DNA of 64,000 bases from Plenodomus lindquistii (Eukaryota > Ascomycota > Dothideomycetes > Pleosporales > Leptosphaeriaceae): the NCBI GenBank assembly GCA_025504975.1, contig JANUWI010000004.1, positions 1,798,001 through 1,862,000 on the forward strand, given 5' to 3'. Positions within the stretch are counted from its first letter, which is position 1. Each line of letters opens with the position of its first letter. The notes under the pieces are model-generated. The model saw only the letters and a list, made by a program, of their open reading frames with translations. It did not search any database and had not been told where the DNA came from. The position numbers were made by a program, and so were the translations under genes. Shown in pieces: positions 43,517 through 55,356 of the stretch.

Positions 43517-44374
43517 ATGTACATTGCCTCGAAAGCCATTATAACCACCCTTGTGGCTCTGAGTGCTGTCAACGGTCTTCCCCAGGTCAAACCTCAGCCA
43601 GCTGCGAATGCGACTGTTCCAGCTCCACCTACTCCCACAGAGATTCAGGCTCAACTCTTTCGCGACTTGTTCTCAGCACCAACAGCTATCAAGCGCTTCC
43701 AGCGGCTTCTCACTGAAGGACAGACCCTGCTCACCGGAGCTGCTCTAAAGAGGTTCACGGTCTTCGACTTCAATGATGCCATGCCTGCCACAGGTGCAAA
43801 GGGTGGAGCAACCAAGGCAGCTGTAAGATCCCTCAAACTCCAGAATCATTGATTTCAACTAATACTTCTTCAGAACGTCGAGACATTTCCCATCCTCTAC
43901 GATCTCGGCATCTCCACAACCCTGGGCTTCCTCGAGCCCTGTGGCATCAACACACCTCATGTGCACCCCCGCGCCACAGAGTTTCTCACTCTCGTCGAAG
44001 GCGCCAACCTAGACTTCGGTTACATCCTCGAGAACGGTCTTGTTAAAGCCGGCCAAAACCCTGAGATCGCCGGCACACTCAACAAGTTTGAAGGCACTGT
44101 CTTTCCCAAGGGGTCCATCCATTACCAGTTCAACAACAACTGCGACAAGGCTATCTTTGTCGCTTCTCTCAGCTCAGAGGATCCGGGTACGAGTCAAGTT
44201 GCGCAGGGCTTCTTTGCACTAAACGCTGGGGTTGTGAATGCTACGCTTGGTTTTCCAAAGAGCATTGACGGACGCAACATTGAGCAGTTCCGAGGTGTAA
44301 TCCCCGCGAACCTTGCGCAAGACGTGGATGTTTGTCTGGCGAAATGCAAGGTGCAGGGTAAACGAGAGGCCTGA
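43517..44374 (+). CDS. Secreted germin-like / spherulin-like cupin protein
   Basis: Two exons, 43517-43822 and 43874-44374, give 268 residues. Residues 1-20 form a signal peptide (AIITTLVALSAVNG). After a Pro/Ala-rich spacer comes a cupin_1 domain: motif 1 around GINTPHVHPRATEFLTLVEG supplies two His and a Glu as metal ligands, and motif 2 around GTVFPKGSIHYQFNNN supplies the third His. The order and a tail of AQGFFALNAGVVNATLGFPK resemble spherulin 1A and plant germins. Such proteins bind manganese; oxalate oxidase or superoxide dismutase activity is proven only for some, so activity here is open. Likely secreted to the wall or medium. Predicted disulfides include CGINTP with CDKAIF, and CLAKC near the end. 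Confidence 0.88.
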
Positions 44375-45026
44375 CGGCCTTGGCCGAACGATGTGTGCAT
44401 AGCGATAGCGTACTGTGTTTTCTTTCCATTTGATGGCGTGTTTGTTTCTATTGGCTTCAACTTAGAATGCGTACTTGGCAGTGTCTACCCAGGCCATGTA
44501 TACGGTACATGGCAGCGAATATAATTTTGAACACGGCCCTGTTGCCTTGATATACTACATTCCCTGCAACATAGATTCCGTGTGCCGTCGAGCAGTATCT
44601 GATGGGCTGAATAGCACAAGAAAGGACTGACAGGCCAACTCAGCTGGTGTTGCTCACTATGTGCGAGCTGGACTTGACCTCTTGACCGGCGCCGAAGTGA
44701 ACGCTTATGACGGCCTAGCATTTAGCAGACTCAAGTAAACTTGTGTTCGTGGTTTCGTCGGATATGTCTTGGAATGGTAGGCCCACAAAGAATAGATGAA
44801 CCTGGCTGGACCCTTGGACCCACTATTTTATCTAGCGCGCGTGTTGCTCGTTCAGGCGCACGACGAGTCACTGTGCTCATCCTCACATCCAGGCTGCCCA
44901 ATACCCAAGCCGCTCGAGCTGAGCTTACTACAGCAACAGAAAGCTGTGTGTGCTCTTTCCTTCGTTCCTTTTTTCCTCTTCTTCAACTTCCTTTTTAGCA
45001 CATCATCTGCCCCTCCATACCCCACC
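44375..45026. other. Intergenic between cupin and TyrRS genes
   Basis: 650 bp in plus-strand tandem spacing, holding the cupin 3' UTR and the TYS1 promoter. Upstream of TYS1 (44955-45020) is a T/C-rich tract (CCTTTTTTCCTCTTCTTC). Confidence 0.45.
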
Positions 45027-46440
45027 ATGGCGGACCCAGTCGCGATCCAAAAGGAAATCGCGGGCATTGAGCAGCGCATTGAGGAGGCACAGGCACAGTT
45101 GAAAGACGCACAAGCTAGGCTGCAGCAGGCGAAAGATGCGGCGTGGGTCGACCCCAGCGCAAACATGTCCGAGGAGGACAAGATGGCGCTGATCAAGGTC
45201 AATTTGGCAGAGGTGCTGAATCCGGAGATCATGAACGAGGCGCTGAAGAAGCAGGGGTATTTGAAGGTCTACTGGGGCACTGCGACGACCGGAAGACCGC
45301 ATTGCGGATACGTGCGTACTGTCGACTCACGACTTGACTCCAAAGTCGCGCACAATGATTGACTAACCACCACAGTTCGTACCCATCCTCAAGATTGCTC
45401 AATTTCTCGCAGCAGGCTGCCACGTCAAGATCCTTCTCGCCGACATTCACGGTTTCCTCGACAACCTTAAAGCGCCCATTGAGCTTGTCAAGTTTCGCGC
45501 AGAATACTACCGTTACACCATCACCGCACTGCTCAAGGCCGTCAAAGTCCCAATCGACAAACTCGAATTTGTTTTGGGTTCCAGCTATGAACTCAACGCA
45601 GACTACACAATGGATCTCCTGCGCCTCGCCTCCATAACCAGCGAAGCCGCCGCAAAGAAGGCCGGCGCCGAAGTCGTCAAGCAGACAGAGAACGCGCCCC
45701 TCAGTGGGCTTATCTACCCCCTTATGCAAGCTCTCGACGAGCAGTACCTCGACGTCGACGTGCAGTTCGGCGGTGTCGACCAACGCAAGATCTTCGCCTT
45801 GGCCAAAGACGTCCTCCCCAAAATCGGCTACAAAGAGCGCGCCCACCTAATGAACCCCATGGTCCCTGGCCTGCAAGGCGGCAAGATGAGCGCCTCAGAC
45901 CCCGACTCGAAGATCGACGTGCTCGACAACGTCGATGTCGTGAAGAAGAAGCTCAAGAAGGCCTTTGCACCCCCAAAAATTGTCGAAGAGAACGGCGTCC
46001 TCAGTTTTGTAGAATACGTCTTGTTACCCGCAGGCCACCTCATCCATGGCGAGGCCAAATTCGTCGTTCCGAGGCGCGATGCAGAACCCCTTGTTTACAC
46101 AAACATTGCAGCTATGCAACAAGATTACATTAACGATATTCTTATCCCGCAGGACCTCAAGCCCGCGGTCACTGATGCGCTGAACAAATTGCTTGAGCCT
46201 GTACAAGCAGAGTTCCAGGCTACGAAGGCGTGGCAGGAGGTTGAGCAAAAAGCGTACCCGCCCCCGCCAGCAGAGAAGAAAAAGGAAAAGAAGAAGAAGG
46301 ATAAGGGTACGTTTCATCCGAGGAAGGTGGAGGTCAAGCCTGATGGGCATGTGGAGGGGGAGGAGAAGAGTAAGGTCGATGTTGGGGAGAAGGTAGGGGA
46401 GGAGGCTGTGGAGAGTCTGACGCTGGAGGAGAAGAAGTAG
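45027..46440 (+). CDS. TYS1: Tyrosyl-tRNA synthetase, cytoplasmic
   Basis: Exons 45027-45311 and 45376-46440 give 449 residues. The start has an ideal context (CCACCATGG). After an N-terminal coiled-coil-like helix (IEQRIEEAQAQLKDAQARL) comes the class I catalytic domain: the HIGH-equivalent is HCGYF at the exon junction (RPHCGYFVPILKIAQFL), the tyrosine pocket is in SSYELNADYTMDLLRLAS and GGVDQRKIFALA, and the KMSKS-equivalent is GGKMSASDPDSKID. The C terminus after the anticodon-binding domain is a Lys/Glu-rich tail (KKKEKKKKDKGTFHP), replacing the EMAP-II-like domain of animal enzymes; yeast Tys1 also has only a short appendix. It charges tRNA-Tyr in the cytosol. The single intron sits exactly in the HIGH motif. 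Confidence 0.96.
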
Positions 46441-46649
46441 TTGTCAGAGAGCTAACATACGAGGTTCTTCAGACGGCTTGTACATGAACACTACACCCGT
46501 CTTAACCGTTGTCCTTTGAAGATATAACATACAAGACGAAATCCGCCGTTGCTCTCTTTGAACCATCATGGGCCCAGAAAGAACTCCATCTTTTCGCGTG
46601 TACACTGTTCGTGAAACTGAATCTTGAAAATATACACCCCTGACATACC
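46441..46649. other. Convergent 3' ends of TYS1 and the repeat protein gene
   Basis: 209 bp holding both 3' UTRs. Nothing further is seen. Confidence 0.4.
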
Positions 46650-48713
46650 TCATACAACATAATATCTCTGATCGTTCCAGCCAACACCATACCGGAAAGG
46701 CCTCTGGATGGGCAGGAAGACGATGGTCTTGATCCCACCAACCGACTGAAGCAATGCACAAGGTCGATGACGCGAATAACACTGCGTACAAGTCATGCGT
46801 TCTCGTGCATGGCTTGTACGCTCACCGGTACCCTCCACGAGACTAGAAAGAATACAGACGCTGCAACTCTCTGCCATGGTGTTGAAAAGATGTATCTTAT
46901 GAACACTGACTTGCTCTTTGAGCTTCCTAATGAGAAATTCTCCGAGCGCAGGCGGAAATGACATAGGCCTTCTCAGATACTTGAGTGGAGAGGACTCTAT
47001 TGGATCTTCAGGGCCTGTCCATAGAGCTATAGGGTAGGGCCTGAAGGACGGTGCTACGGTCTTTGTCTGTTGGATAGCAGGCACTGTCTCCAGATTGGAC
47101 GAACCTTCAGGTAGCAGCTGACCCGTCGTGCCGGTTGCGTGACCGGTGCCCTGGAAAGGCGGTCCAGAAACTCCCATAAAAGCAATGCTTGTCACAGGCG
47201 CCGCAAAGAATGGGCGAACGGCCTCTTCTGACTTAATAACACTGCCACGTGTAGTCGTATTTACGAGTGATTCCAATGAAGATCCACCCGTGTGGTTGGT
47301 TATCAGAGAAGCTTGCAAAAGTGCAGAAGCGCGTCCAATGTCGATTCGTGGACGCTTTGCGTTGACTGGATGGCCCTGATCATGTTTGCGCTTTTTAGAG
47401 GAGTGCCCGGGCATCTTATTGGCAGTCTGACCGGCGGGTCGCGTCAGTGCTTGCAATTTAACATCTCCCAAGGGTATATCATTTGATCCGGTCTTCTTCC
47501 AGGTATTGTTTGCCAGGGGACTTCGTGCCTCATATAGATCGCGATCAGGATCGTCCTCCGGCACTGGTGCAGACATGAGGCGGGCGCGAGCAGGATTGAT
47601 ACCAGCAGGCGTGGTAGGAGTAAGCTTGGTCTTCTACATTCTGTCAGTGGTTCGGTACTGAGAATATCTGTTGTGTTGGAAACTGACGATAGGGGGTCCT
47701 GTCCAAACTGTGCCCACATTCTCGGACCCAATGATCTCGGCGAAGGTCACCTTCAGCCGATCATACTTTGCAGCTTTTGACTTGAGCTTATTGATATCGC
47801 CCATGGTAGTCTGAAGCTGAACATACGCCTGCTGTTCTGATCGTAGGTTATCGACTTCCGAGATGAGGTTATGGAGGCCTTGCAGACCCCCTACCTCATC
47901 TACACTAATACGTAGCAATTGCGTGTCCGAGACAAGATCTCTGAGCTCCTGCAAACCGCCAGCCTCATCGATCAGCGAACGCACCGAATCGATCGAGGAA
48001 AGTAAGGCTTGTAAGCCACCAGCTTCATGAATCAGAGGTCTCAGAACGTCAGCTTCGAGAGCTTTGGCCCTCAAACCTTCGTTGCCAGCCTCAACGCGAA
48101 GCTGGTCGATACTGAAAGCGGGCTCCTGAAGTGAAGAGGTACCATAAATGATATCATTGTATGTCGAAGCCAACTTGAGGAGCTCTCCATGTTGACTCTG
48201 GAGCCTGCCATTGCGTTCGGCAAGTTCGGCGTACTCGTATGCGGCAAGCTTCCGTTCATCTTCTTTGTTCAGTAACAGTCTGAGAGAGGGCACGCACACA
48301 CACTTACCATGCAGCGCAGTCTTCTCACTTCTCAGATCCGGCTCACTCCCCGTATACAAGGCGAAGCTGTTACCGCTGAAGCTGAAACAATCTTCGACCA
48401 GTGGTGGAGGTGACGAAGAGTACTGCACCAACACCTGCGGTGTTGCTACAAGTGGTGTTTCGGCCTCCTCTTCTTCCAGCTTGATGCGCGGTGCAAGAAG
48501 TGAACCATCCGGTGAGTGACCAGGTACAGTCTCTGCTTTGATTACGGACGCGTTCGACGTCGAAGCAGTAGGCAATACACGAAACATGTTGGACACTGCG
48601 ACACGAGGTGCAGTCTCGGTCTTGATCAGACGCTGATCTAAATCCGAAGAAGGCGGCGGAGTACCGTGAATGGCTGCAGCCGCAACTGCAGACTGGGCCC
48701 CAGTAGACACCAT
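46650..48713 (-). CDS. Nuclear-type protein with EAGGLQ repeats, unknown function
   Basis: Three exons from 48713 down, 48308-48713, 47688-48262 and 46650-47633, give 654 residues; the joins are phase-correct. Residues 1-135 are disordered, with acidic/Lys motifs (IKTETAP, IKLEEEEAE). A helical, coiled-coil region follows (about 136-320) that contains three copies of a motif around EAGGLQ. Then a Ser/Pro-rich part with a basic cluster (SSKKRKHDQGHPVNAKRPRID) that fits a nuclear localisation signal, and near the C terminus two CxxC pairs (CSVC and CTQC, about 21 residues apart) followed by RHRPCALL, a candidate zinc-binding site. No family name comes to mind; similar repeat proteins are, from memory, frequent in related fungi. 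Role unknown. Confidence 0.75.
47841..48044 (-). repeat. Three EAGGLQ-type protein repeats
   Basis: In the protein encoded on the minus strand, LRPLIHEAGGLQALLSSI, VRSLIDEAGGLQELRDLV and LRISVDEVGGLQGLHNLI follow each other at spacings of 20 and 23 residues. They form an amphipathic helical array. Confidence 0.85.
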
Positions 48714-49419
48714 GGCCGCGATGCGCGCGTTTTACGAGCAAGAGTGGTGGGGAAAGGTTGAGAGTGAAACCGGATGCTAATTGACGCGAGTCGGGGTGTT
48801 TGTTTACATGGCGTCGTCGAAAGAGGGAGGCACGCTCCGTTGGCAAGAGCGTCACCAGCGAATCTGAAAGTTGCCAGTACAAGACCAAGCAAGCGCTTTA
48901 GTAGCCGTCGACTACGAATCAATTGTCAGTAGGCTCTGTTTTATGATTTAGTTGTGCACTGCAGTTAGGGGATTGATCCGACTTCTGCTAAAACTGCTCG
49001 CTTAGGTGTCAATATGTAGAAGAGCAGCATAGAGACCCAATATGATATCGTGATAAATTCCGATCCTTCACTTCCCAAATGGCCAGATCGATTGAAAGTG
49101 CAACAGGCAATTATTTTAATCTTGCCAGCCATCATGCGGTCTTGAAGTGAAGATAAAAGTACTATGCACAAGAGTTTGTCCCTCACCCGATTCACCGTGA
49201 GATGCGAGAGGTTATGCATATCGTCGGTTGTGAGACCCTAAACCGCCGGCCCAGCGATTTACAGTGTGTTTTCATCATCATGTTTCCAGCCGTATATACC
49301 TACATGTAGTCGTACAATCCAGAAAGAAGCCCTTCCCGATATAGATGCAGTGAGACAATCGGTTTCATGTGTTGCGATGAGTTGCGGTGCGTGATCAAAT
49401 CGTACAGTGTGAGAGACTT
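48714..49419. other. Intergenic, no gene recognised
   Basis: 706 bp between the start of the EAGGLQ repeat gene and the COQ1 stop, both on the minus strand. It should contain the repeat gene's promoter. The 49000-49200 part is A/T-richer, with no gene seen. Confidence 0.4.
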
Positions 49420-50827
49420 TCACTTCCTTCTCTTCATGACCTTTGTACACATCTCCACTAGCCCTTGCTTCGCTTCGGATTCTGGGAAGGAGACAATCGC
49501 ATCAAGTGCTTTATCGACGTACTCTTGTGCCAGCGCTCTTGTCTGCTCGAGACCTGAACTTCTCGATACAATGTCTCTCGCCTGAGAACATGTTAGTAAA
49601 GCAACAATAGACATGTTCTCGCGTCCGTCTTACCCTCTGCACATCTCCCTCCACGGAGAACTTCCTCCCTACCAACCGCCCCAAACTGCTGTCCTCTTTC
49701 CATGCAAACAGCAACGGCGCAGTCGCAAGCCCCAACTCCAAATCCGCGCCCGCAGGCTTTCCCAACTCCTCTCCACTCACTGTATAGTCCAACATATCGT
49801 CCACCAGCTGGAAGGCTAGACCCAGGTTCTTGCCGTAGAGATAACTCGCCTCAACCACGTCGTCACTACTTCCTCCCAATATGGCAGCCGCGCGGCAGGA
49901 CTTTGAGATGAGCGATGCAGACTTGAGGTACGTTTTTTGCAGGTAGTAGGATAGTGTGTCTTCTGTCCACTGGGGGTTCGTTTCGTCACGGGCGGTGTTC
50001 TTGAGCTGCATGAACTCGCCCTCGACGAGGTTTGCGATGACGGTGGCTAGAAGTTCTGTGACTTCTGGATGGCGAAGGCGGGCGAGAGCCACAGAAGCAC
50101 GGCCAAGCAGAAAGTCACCCGCCAATACGGCCATTTTGTTGCCAAATTCAATGTTTGCGCTGGGGGCGCTGCGGCGCGATTCGGAGTGGTCTATTACATC
50201 GTCGTGGAGGAGGGAGGCGGTATGGATAAGTTCTGTGATTTCAGCGAGGCGGCGCTGCGAGGGGAGAATGTCGCTGTCGGCGGCGGTGTATGCGGTGTCG
50301 TGGCGGGGCGAGGAGCACGGTGTTGCGGGGTTCTCGTCTGCGAGGACCGTGGGGCTACTGATGGCGGCGTCGACGCTTCCAATGGCGCGGCCAGCTCTCG
50401 AGCTCTGGTCCCGGGGCGTGAGGGCTGTTGCTCGGCTCATGAGCAGCACGAGCATTGGGCGGACGTATTTGCCCTCGCTTTGCGTGTAGTACTTGGCCAC
50501 CGTGTCGAGGGTGGGATGTCCGGAGCCGAGCAGTTGGCGTATGTTGCCCGTGAGGAACTTCATCTCGCGCGCCACCGTCTGGAAGGGGTCCATCTGGATG
50601 GGCGCACCTGGCGGCGGACTGCTCCTGACGTGCTGCGCGACACGGGCGGCGGCGGCCCACGACGACTGGTGCCGCCGCCGCCAGGGGTGGTGCGAGGAGA
50701 CGGCGGGGACAGCGGCGGCATGCTGGATTCGTCGTTGCATGTGCAGCAGCGCGGTGCTGCTCTGGTGTGGACATGGCGACGTCTGCACGATGCTCGTCGC
50801 CGCGAGCCGGCAGCATCGGCTCGTCAT
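49420..50827 (-). CDS. COQ1: Polyprenyl (hexaprenyl-type) diphosphate synthase, mitochondrial, ubiquinone pathway
   Basis: Exons 49634-50827 and 49420-49581 read from 50827; 451 residues. The first ~60 residues are Arg/Ser/Ala-rich without acids (MTSRCCRLAATSIV, HPWRRRHQSSWAAAARVAQ), a mitochondrial presequence. The trans-isoprenyl synthase domain follows with EGKYVRPMLVLLMSRA, the first Asp-rich motif LLHDDVIDHSESRR, and the second GLAFQLVDDMLDYT, both intact, then KPAGADLELGLATAPLLFAW. It elongates farnesyl or geranylgeranyl diphosphate to the ubiquinone side chain on the matrix side of the inner membrane. Between RPMLVLLMSRA and the DD motif there is a ~60-residue insertion rich in Ser, Ala and Pro. 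Chain length cannot be read from sequence. It is divergent with VMA12, 258 bp apart. Confidence 0.94.
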
Positions 50828-51085
50828 GGATGGCGAGATGTCTTCTTCTTTGTCTTGGCCTCGGCAGCTCGACAGCGAGGTTGCAATTGAGCGGCGTGCC
50901 GGGATCAGGCTGCGAGGGGAGGCGTGGCTGTAGGCGATTGAGGCTGCGTGCCTGTATCGACGTCAAGTTTTTGGCTCATCATGACGCGCTAGCTCGTCTT
51001 CTGCGAGAGAGGCCTGGTCGCAAATGCGCATCGGTTAGTCACCGCCAACGCCAACACCGACACCAACATCACCAACACCGCCACC
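50828..51085. promoter_or_regulatory. Bidirectional promoter, COQ1 / VMA12
   Basis: 258 bp between divergent start codons. On the VMA12 side, an ACC/ACA-rich leader precedes CCACCATGG. Confidence 0.5.
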
Positions 51086-51934
51086 ATGGTGCTTCTCACC
51101 ATCACGCCCGGAATCCTCCGCGGTCTCGAGAGCGCCTCCCAACTGGTCCCCGGCAGCCTCTCGACACTGCCGCGCGACCACGACGGCCCGCCAACCCTGT
51201 CACATGCCAAACTTGGGGACCCCATATCCCATGCCCAGCTCATCGCCCTCTCCAAACTCCTCAGACAACACCACATACCCTACACGAGCGATGCTTCTCC
51301 AGACGCCCAAGATGCACTAAGACCTGCCACCCTCTCTGCCCTCCTCCTCTCCACGACCCTCCATGTCCCTCCGCCGCCCCCCAAACCAGAGCCCACCCCC
51401 GAATACAAAGCCCTAATGTCACGCCTGCGCCGCGACCAAGAAGCCCTCTCCTACACGCGCATGCTCAACCCGCCCTCGACGCGTGAAACTTTTCCCTCCC
51501 GTTTCCCCACCAACTCCGCGCCTCTCCCCTACAGCCTCGGTGCAACGCCAAACGCCAACCCTCTTTCCTCCGCCGACGACGATATTACATATGAAGAAGT
51601 GCACCGTCAAATCATTCTCATCATCAATATCTTAATCTCCATCGTCGCCGTCAGCGTCTTTCTGTGGGTTGCGGCGCGGCACTGGTCAGTTGGGAAGAGG
51701 TTGGGCTTAGCTATGGGAGGTAGTTTGGGAATCGCCGTGGCCGAGGTCGCCGTCTATGGGGGTTACGTGAGGAAAGTGCACGAGGCGAAGCGGGTGGAGA
51801 AGAGCAAGAAGGAGGTCAAGGAGGTGGTGGGGAGTTGGAAATTGGGCGGCGCGAAAGTTGGCGAGGCGGAAAGCAGGGGGAAGCATCAAGACGAGGGTGA
51901 TGGGATGCGATACAGAAGGGGCAAACACCGCTGA
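51086..51934 (+). CDS. VMA12: V-ATPase assembly factor Vma12 (Vph2)
   Basis: A single exon of 282 residues starting at an ideal context (CCACCATGG). The family block is in the second half: ALMSRLRRDQEALSYTRMLNP, then DITYEEVHRQIILIINILISIVAVSVFLWV (first membrane span), ARHWSVGKRLGLAMGGSLGIAVAEVAVYGGYVRK (second span), and a charged Lys/Glu-rich cytosolic tail (AKRVEKSKKEVKEVVG). Vma12 resides in the ER membrane and, with Vma21 and Vma22, assembles the V0 sector of the vacuolar ATPase. The N-terminal ~110 residues are variable, as in the family. The TMEM199 animal homologue has the same two-span layout. There is no intron and no frame problem. Confidence 0.9.
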   Translation: MVLLTITPGILRGLESASQLVPGSLSTLPRDHDGPPTLSHAKLGDPISHAQLIALSKLLRQHHIPYTSDASPDAQDALRPATLSALLLSTTLHVPPPPPKPEPTPEYKALMSRLRRDQEALSYTRMLNPPSTRETFPSRFPTNSAPLPYSLGATPNANPLSSADDDITYEEVHRQIILIINILISIVAVSVFLWVAARHWSVGKRLGLAMGGSLGIAVAEVAVYGGYVRKVHEAKRVEKSKKEVKEVVGSWKLGGAKVGEAESRGKHQDEGDGMRYRRGKHR

Positions 51935-52126
51935 AGAAAAAGTGCATAGGACAGCATTTGAGGAAAATCAAGTTGAACCCTCAGTAATCGACGCCACCAA
52001 TGCTGCAATATCATATCATCCAGCCCAGCTCCATCAGATCCCGACGCCTACAATGCCGATTCTACGTACGCACGCTATCTCATCCATCACCACAAACTGC
52101 CATCTACAACTCGACAGCAAAGATGC
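51935..52126. other. Convergent 3' ends of VMA12 and VAC14
   Basis: 192 bp holding both 3' UTRs. Confidence 0.4.
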
Positions 52127-55100
52127 TCACTTCTTCTTATTCCTCCCCGCCACGCCTCCGGCAAACCTTCCCAGGTTACTCAAACTCGATCGCGGCTTAT
52201 GGCCCTGCGCAGGCCCCTGCTGTACTGGAACCGGCGGCAACCTTGATGCCCCCGCCGGACTCCCTGGCCTGAGACCTAGATTCTTGTTATGGACCACCGG
52301 CGGCGGTCCCATACGCTCTGTCTCCTGCACCGTCTCCGGCAAGTCCTCGCCCATACTCGCCATCCTTTGACTCCTTCTTGCCTTCTCTTGTGTTGCCTTG
52401 AACCGATCAAGCAATTCCGTCCATTTCACGGTCCCTTCTTCCTTCGGTCTAAGCCGGTTCGGGCGTTCATAGTTGGAGACGCCAGATGGGCCGGAGGGGG
52501 CACTAGGAGTTCCCACGTCTGAGCTCTTTTGCCGCAAGTGATTCAATGTGGGAGAGGAGGTGGGGACATACGTGCTCGAGCGAGGCGCGATGTGGAGGTA
52601 GCCAATGGCTGAGACGCTGTTGAGGCGGTTTTTAAGCGCTGCAAAGGCCGAGGATTGCGGGAGCAGCATGAGTAAGCCGTACATGCACTTGTACAGATGC
52701 GGGTATTTTTCCGGCTCGAGGAGTTGCATGCGGAGGTCTGATAGCGGTCAGCATGGTCAAGGGGTGTTGACCTAGAGGAGGGCTTACATGTGAAAACGGG
52801 CGACTCGAGCAGTTGGACGAGCTTGTCGATTTGGATGAGCATGTTGACTGTCATCTCAAGATCCGCGCTATGCAGCTGTCAGATTTGGATTGGCAAGAAT
52901 TGAGGTTCCAAACATACAAGACTTGAAGCAAATGATATGCCTGCTCATATGCTTGCGCGAGAAGACACAGCGAGAAAGTGGCGACAGCATTGTGACACCA
53001 TGCCTTGAAAAGCGTGACGAAGAACGATTGACCGTCCTGACCATGTTAGCCGAAATCCAGCCACGGTGCACGTAAGATAGCAGACTTTATTATCCAAATT
53101 TCTAAGCCGTCTCCGAAGATCTGCCAGCTCAGGCGCGGTGATGAGGTTGTTGTTGAGGTTCTGAACCATGATGCTCGCGAATTCGACGTCCTCGTCCTTG
53201 GCTAGACAGTCTGCCATGGTACGGTATATTCTCTCCGCACTCAGAGTGAGACATAGCTGTCGAATGATGAGGTTACCTCGAGTCTCGAGCAATCGTCGGT
53301 CAGTGCAGAATAGCTTCAAGAGGTTAACCATGAAAGAAGTGAAGTATGTGTCGTCGCTATGTAGAGAAATTTGAGACAACAGCAGCAAGTCGCGAGTGAC
53401 GACGGCGTCTGAAGGATCCGAGAGCGTCTTAAGCAGCGCGGGAAAGGTTCCGTCGTCGACTGTGAGTATCTTGTCCTCCATTAGCACGCCTTAAGGGTAT
53501 TGGGGTGTCTCTACTAACCTTGCCAGGCGCCATCCTATGTAGCATAATCAGCCAAGCTATAGCCGCGACACGCGTAGCCTCGTGTTCGTTCAAGAACTGC
53601 AATGTGAGCGCACTGACAGCAGCTTGGTAGTCAAGCTCTGGTATTGGTCGTGGTGACGGTTCACGATCTTCAGCCGGTGTCGATGATCGAGTGTCCTTGA
53701 CTTCTGGTGACTCCACTCTGTTTGCTTGATCGCGTATGACTGCTTTGAGTAACCGACCAGACAAGTTTGAGTCGCGCCTTTGTGTTCCGGTGAGCTCCTT
53801 ACCGAGCTCTGAGAGCGAAGGTGGCAGTTGGATCTGGCCACCAGAGCTGCCATCTGATGGTCGATTGTCGTCGGACAGCGACAGAATATAGTCCATCAAC
53901 GAGGCGTTTACTTTGACGGCGGCTTTACGAACGCTATCCACCTCGTGTGACATGCGTGGCAGAACGTGTGACAGCAAGCTTGGGACAAACGGCATAATGT
54001 CTTCTGGGCAAATCTCGAAGAAGCTATCGATCCACCTGAGGGCGGTGAGAAGAATCTCAGTTTGTTCATCATCTGGATCTGTGGATGGTCAGCATGTGTC
54101 TAAGGATGCAGATGCAGCTTGCCCACCTGACGGAGCGACGAGGAAATCGACCAATATCGTCAAGATTTTAGGGTGGTCGACGTGGACATCTTGACCAGGT
54201 ACCCAATTGCCGTCTCCGTTCACGGATTTCTCGCTGTCGCCAGAAATTGAGCCACTCCCACTTGCCGCCTTGTCATCGGCAGGATCCAGTGGGTCGAATT
54301 GCACGCTGCCTGTGGCCTCACTGTCGTCTGCCCCAGTACGCACGCTGGATATAGAGGGCCGTCTTTCATCCTTGCTGTGACTCTTCTTGCTCTCTGCGAT
54401 GCCCTTCTTGATCCTCGCAATCTTTCTAATCTCTCCAAGGAAGCGGTCCAGCGCAGCCTGAGTCATGTTATAGACATCTTGGTTGGAGTCGCTCAGGAAC
54501 TTGAACAATCCACCAAGAAACCGTGGTAGGTGAGCGATGAGCTCGAGATCTGGTATAGAGTCGAGCAGTGTGATCCATGCGACGAGGAATGATCGTGTAA
54601 AGGCATTGATGACGTTGATTCGTTCTTCGAGGAGGGGCAGGAATCGCTCAAGATTGAAGGCGGTGGGTATGTCATAGGGTGGGTGTTCGGGGTCATCCGT
54701 GGCGGGCGGTTCTGGGTTGCCGTGTGGGGTGTGCAAGACCGAGACATAGGTAGCCGCAGACTCGGAGACAATGTCCTTGATCAGGCGGTCCAGCAGTTCG
54801 GCTCCGTTCTTGACTGACAATTCACTGTCTGCTGCCATCTGCACAGTCCAGGCCGTGTTAGCATGGAGCTCACGTGACGCAGTCATTGCAACAGCGGGTG
54901 CACGCTCATACCTTGCAGAGAGCATCGAATACAGAGTTGAAGTAGACGAGTATCTCGCCCTTGGCGACCTTTGCAATGTTGTACATGGACTCGCAAGCAT
55001 AGTACCGGACACGTGCATCTTGGTCGCCAAAGCATGCGAGGACGGGAGGGACTATCTCGTCGAGGTAGCGGGCGACTTCCTACACTACTTAGCTTGCGTC

Positions 55101-55356
55101 TCTCGCAGTGGCAGTCGACACGTACCGGCCCCAGGGCTATGGAGGCAGCTGCAAGGCCGATGAGCCCTCCATTTCTGGCGTGCGGCTGATGGACCGCATA
55201 GGCATAGTCCTGGCAGAGCTGGTGCACAATCTTGGCTATCCGGTCGTGGTCTTCGGCAGCGAGGGCATCGCGGATGAGACCCTCGAGCTCGAGGGCGCCG
55301 CTCTTGCGCTTGTCGTAGAGCTTGTCATTCAGCGCCTTGGTGACGTTGGGGTCCAT
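52127..55356 (-). CDS. VAC14: Vac14, scaffold of the PI(3,5)P2 synthase complex
   Basis: Eight exons from 55356 down: 55126-55356, 54912-55079, 54127-54838, 53519-54078, 53086-53469, 52918-53036, 52788-52867, 52127-52737; 954 residues. HEAT repeats fill the N-terminal ~600 residues (KALNDKLYDKRKSGALELEG, VARYLDEIVPPVLACFGDQD, VRYYACESMYNIAKVAKGE, NVINAFTRSFLVAWITLLD). An acidic/Ser-rich insert interrupts them at roughly 280-340. The C-terminal Vac14 domain has VQNLNNNLITAPELADLRRR, AVATFSLCLLAQAYEQAYHL, MTVNMLIQIDKLVQLLESP, and LLLPQSSAFAALKNRL-type sequence (here LLMLLPQSSAFAALKNRLNS), which oligomerises and binds Fig4 and Fab1 on the vacuole. The donor after exon 5 is GTCTGC, weak but fixed by the conserved join NKDGQ. 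The tail after ~830 is disordered. Confidence 0.95.
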
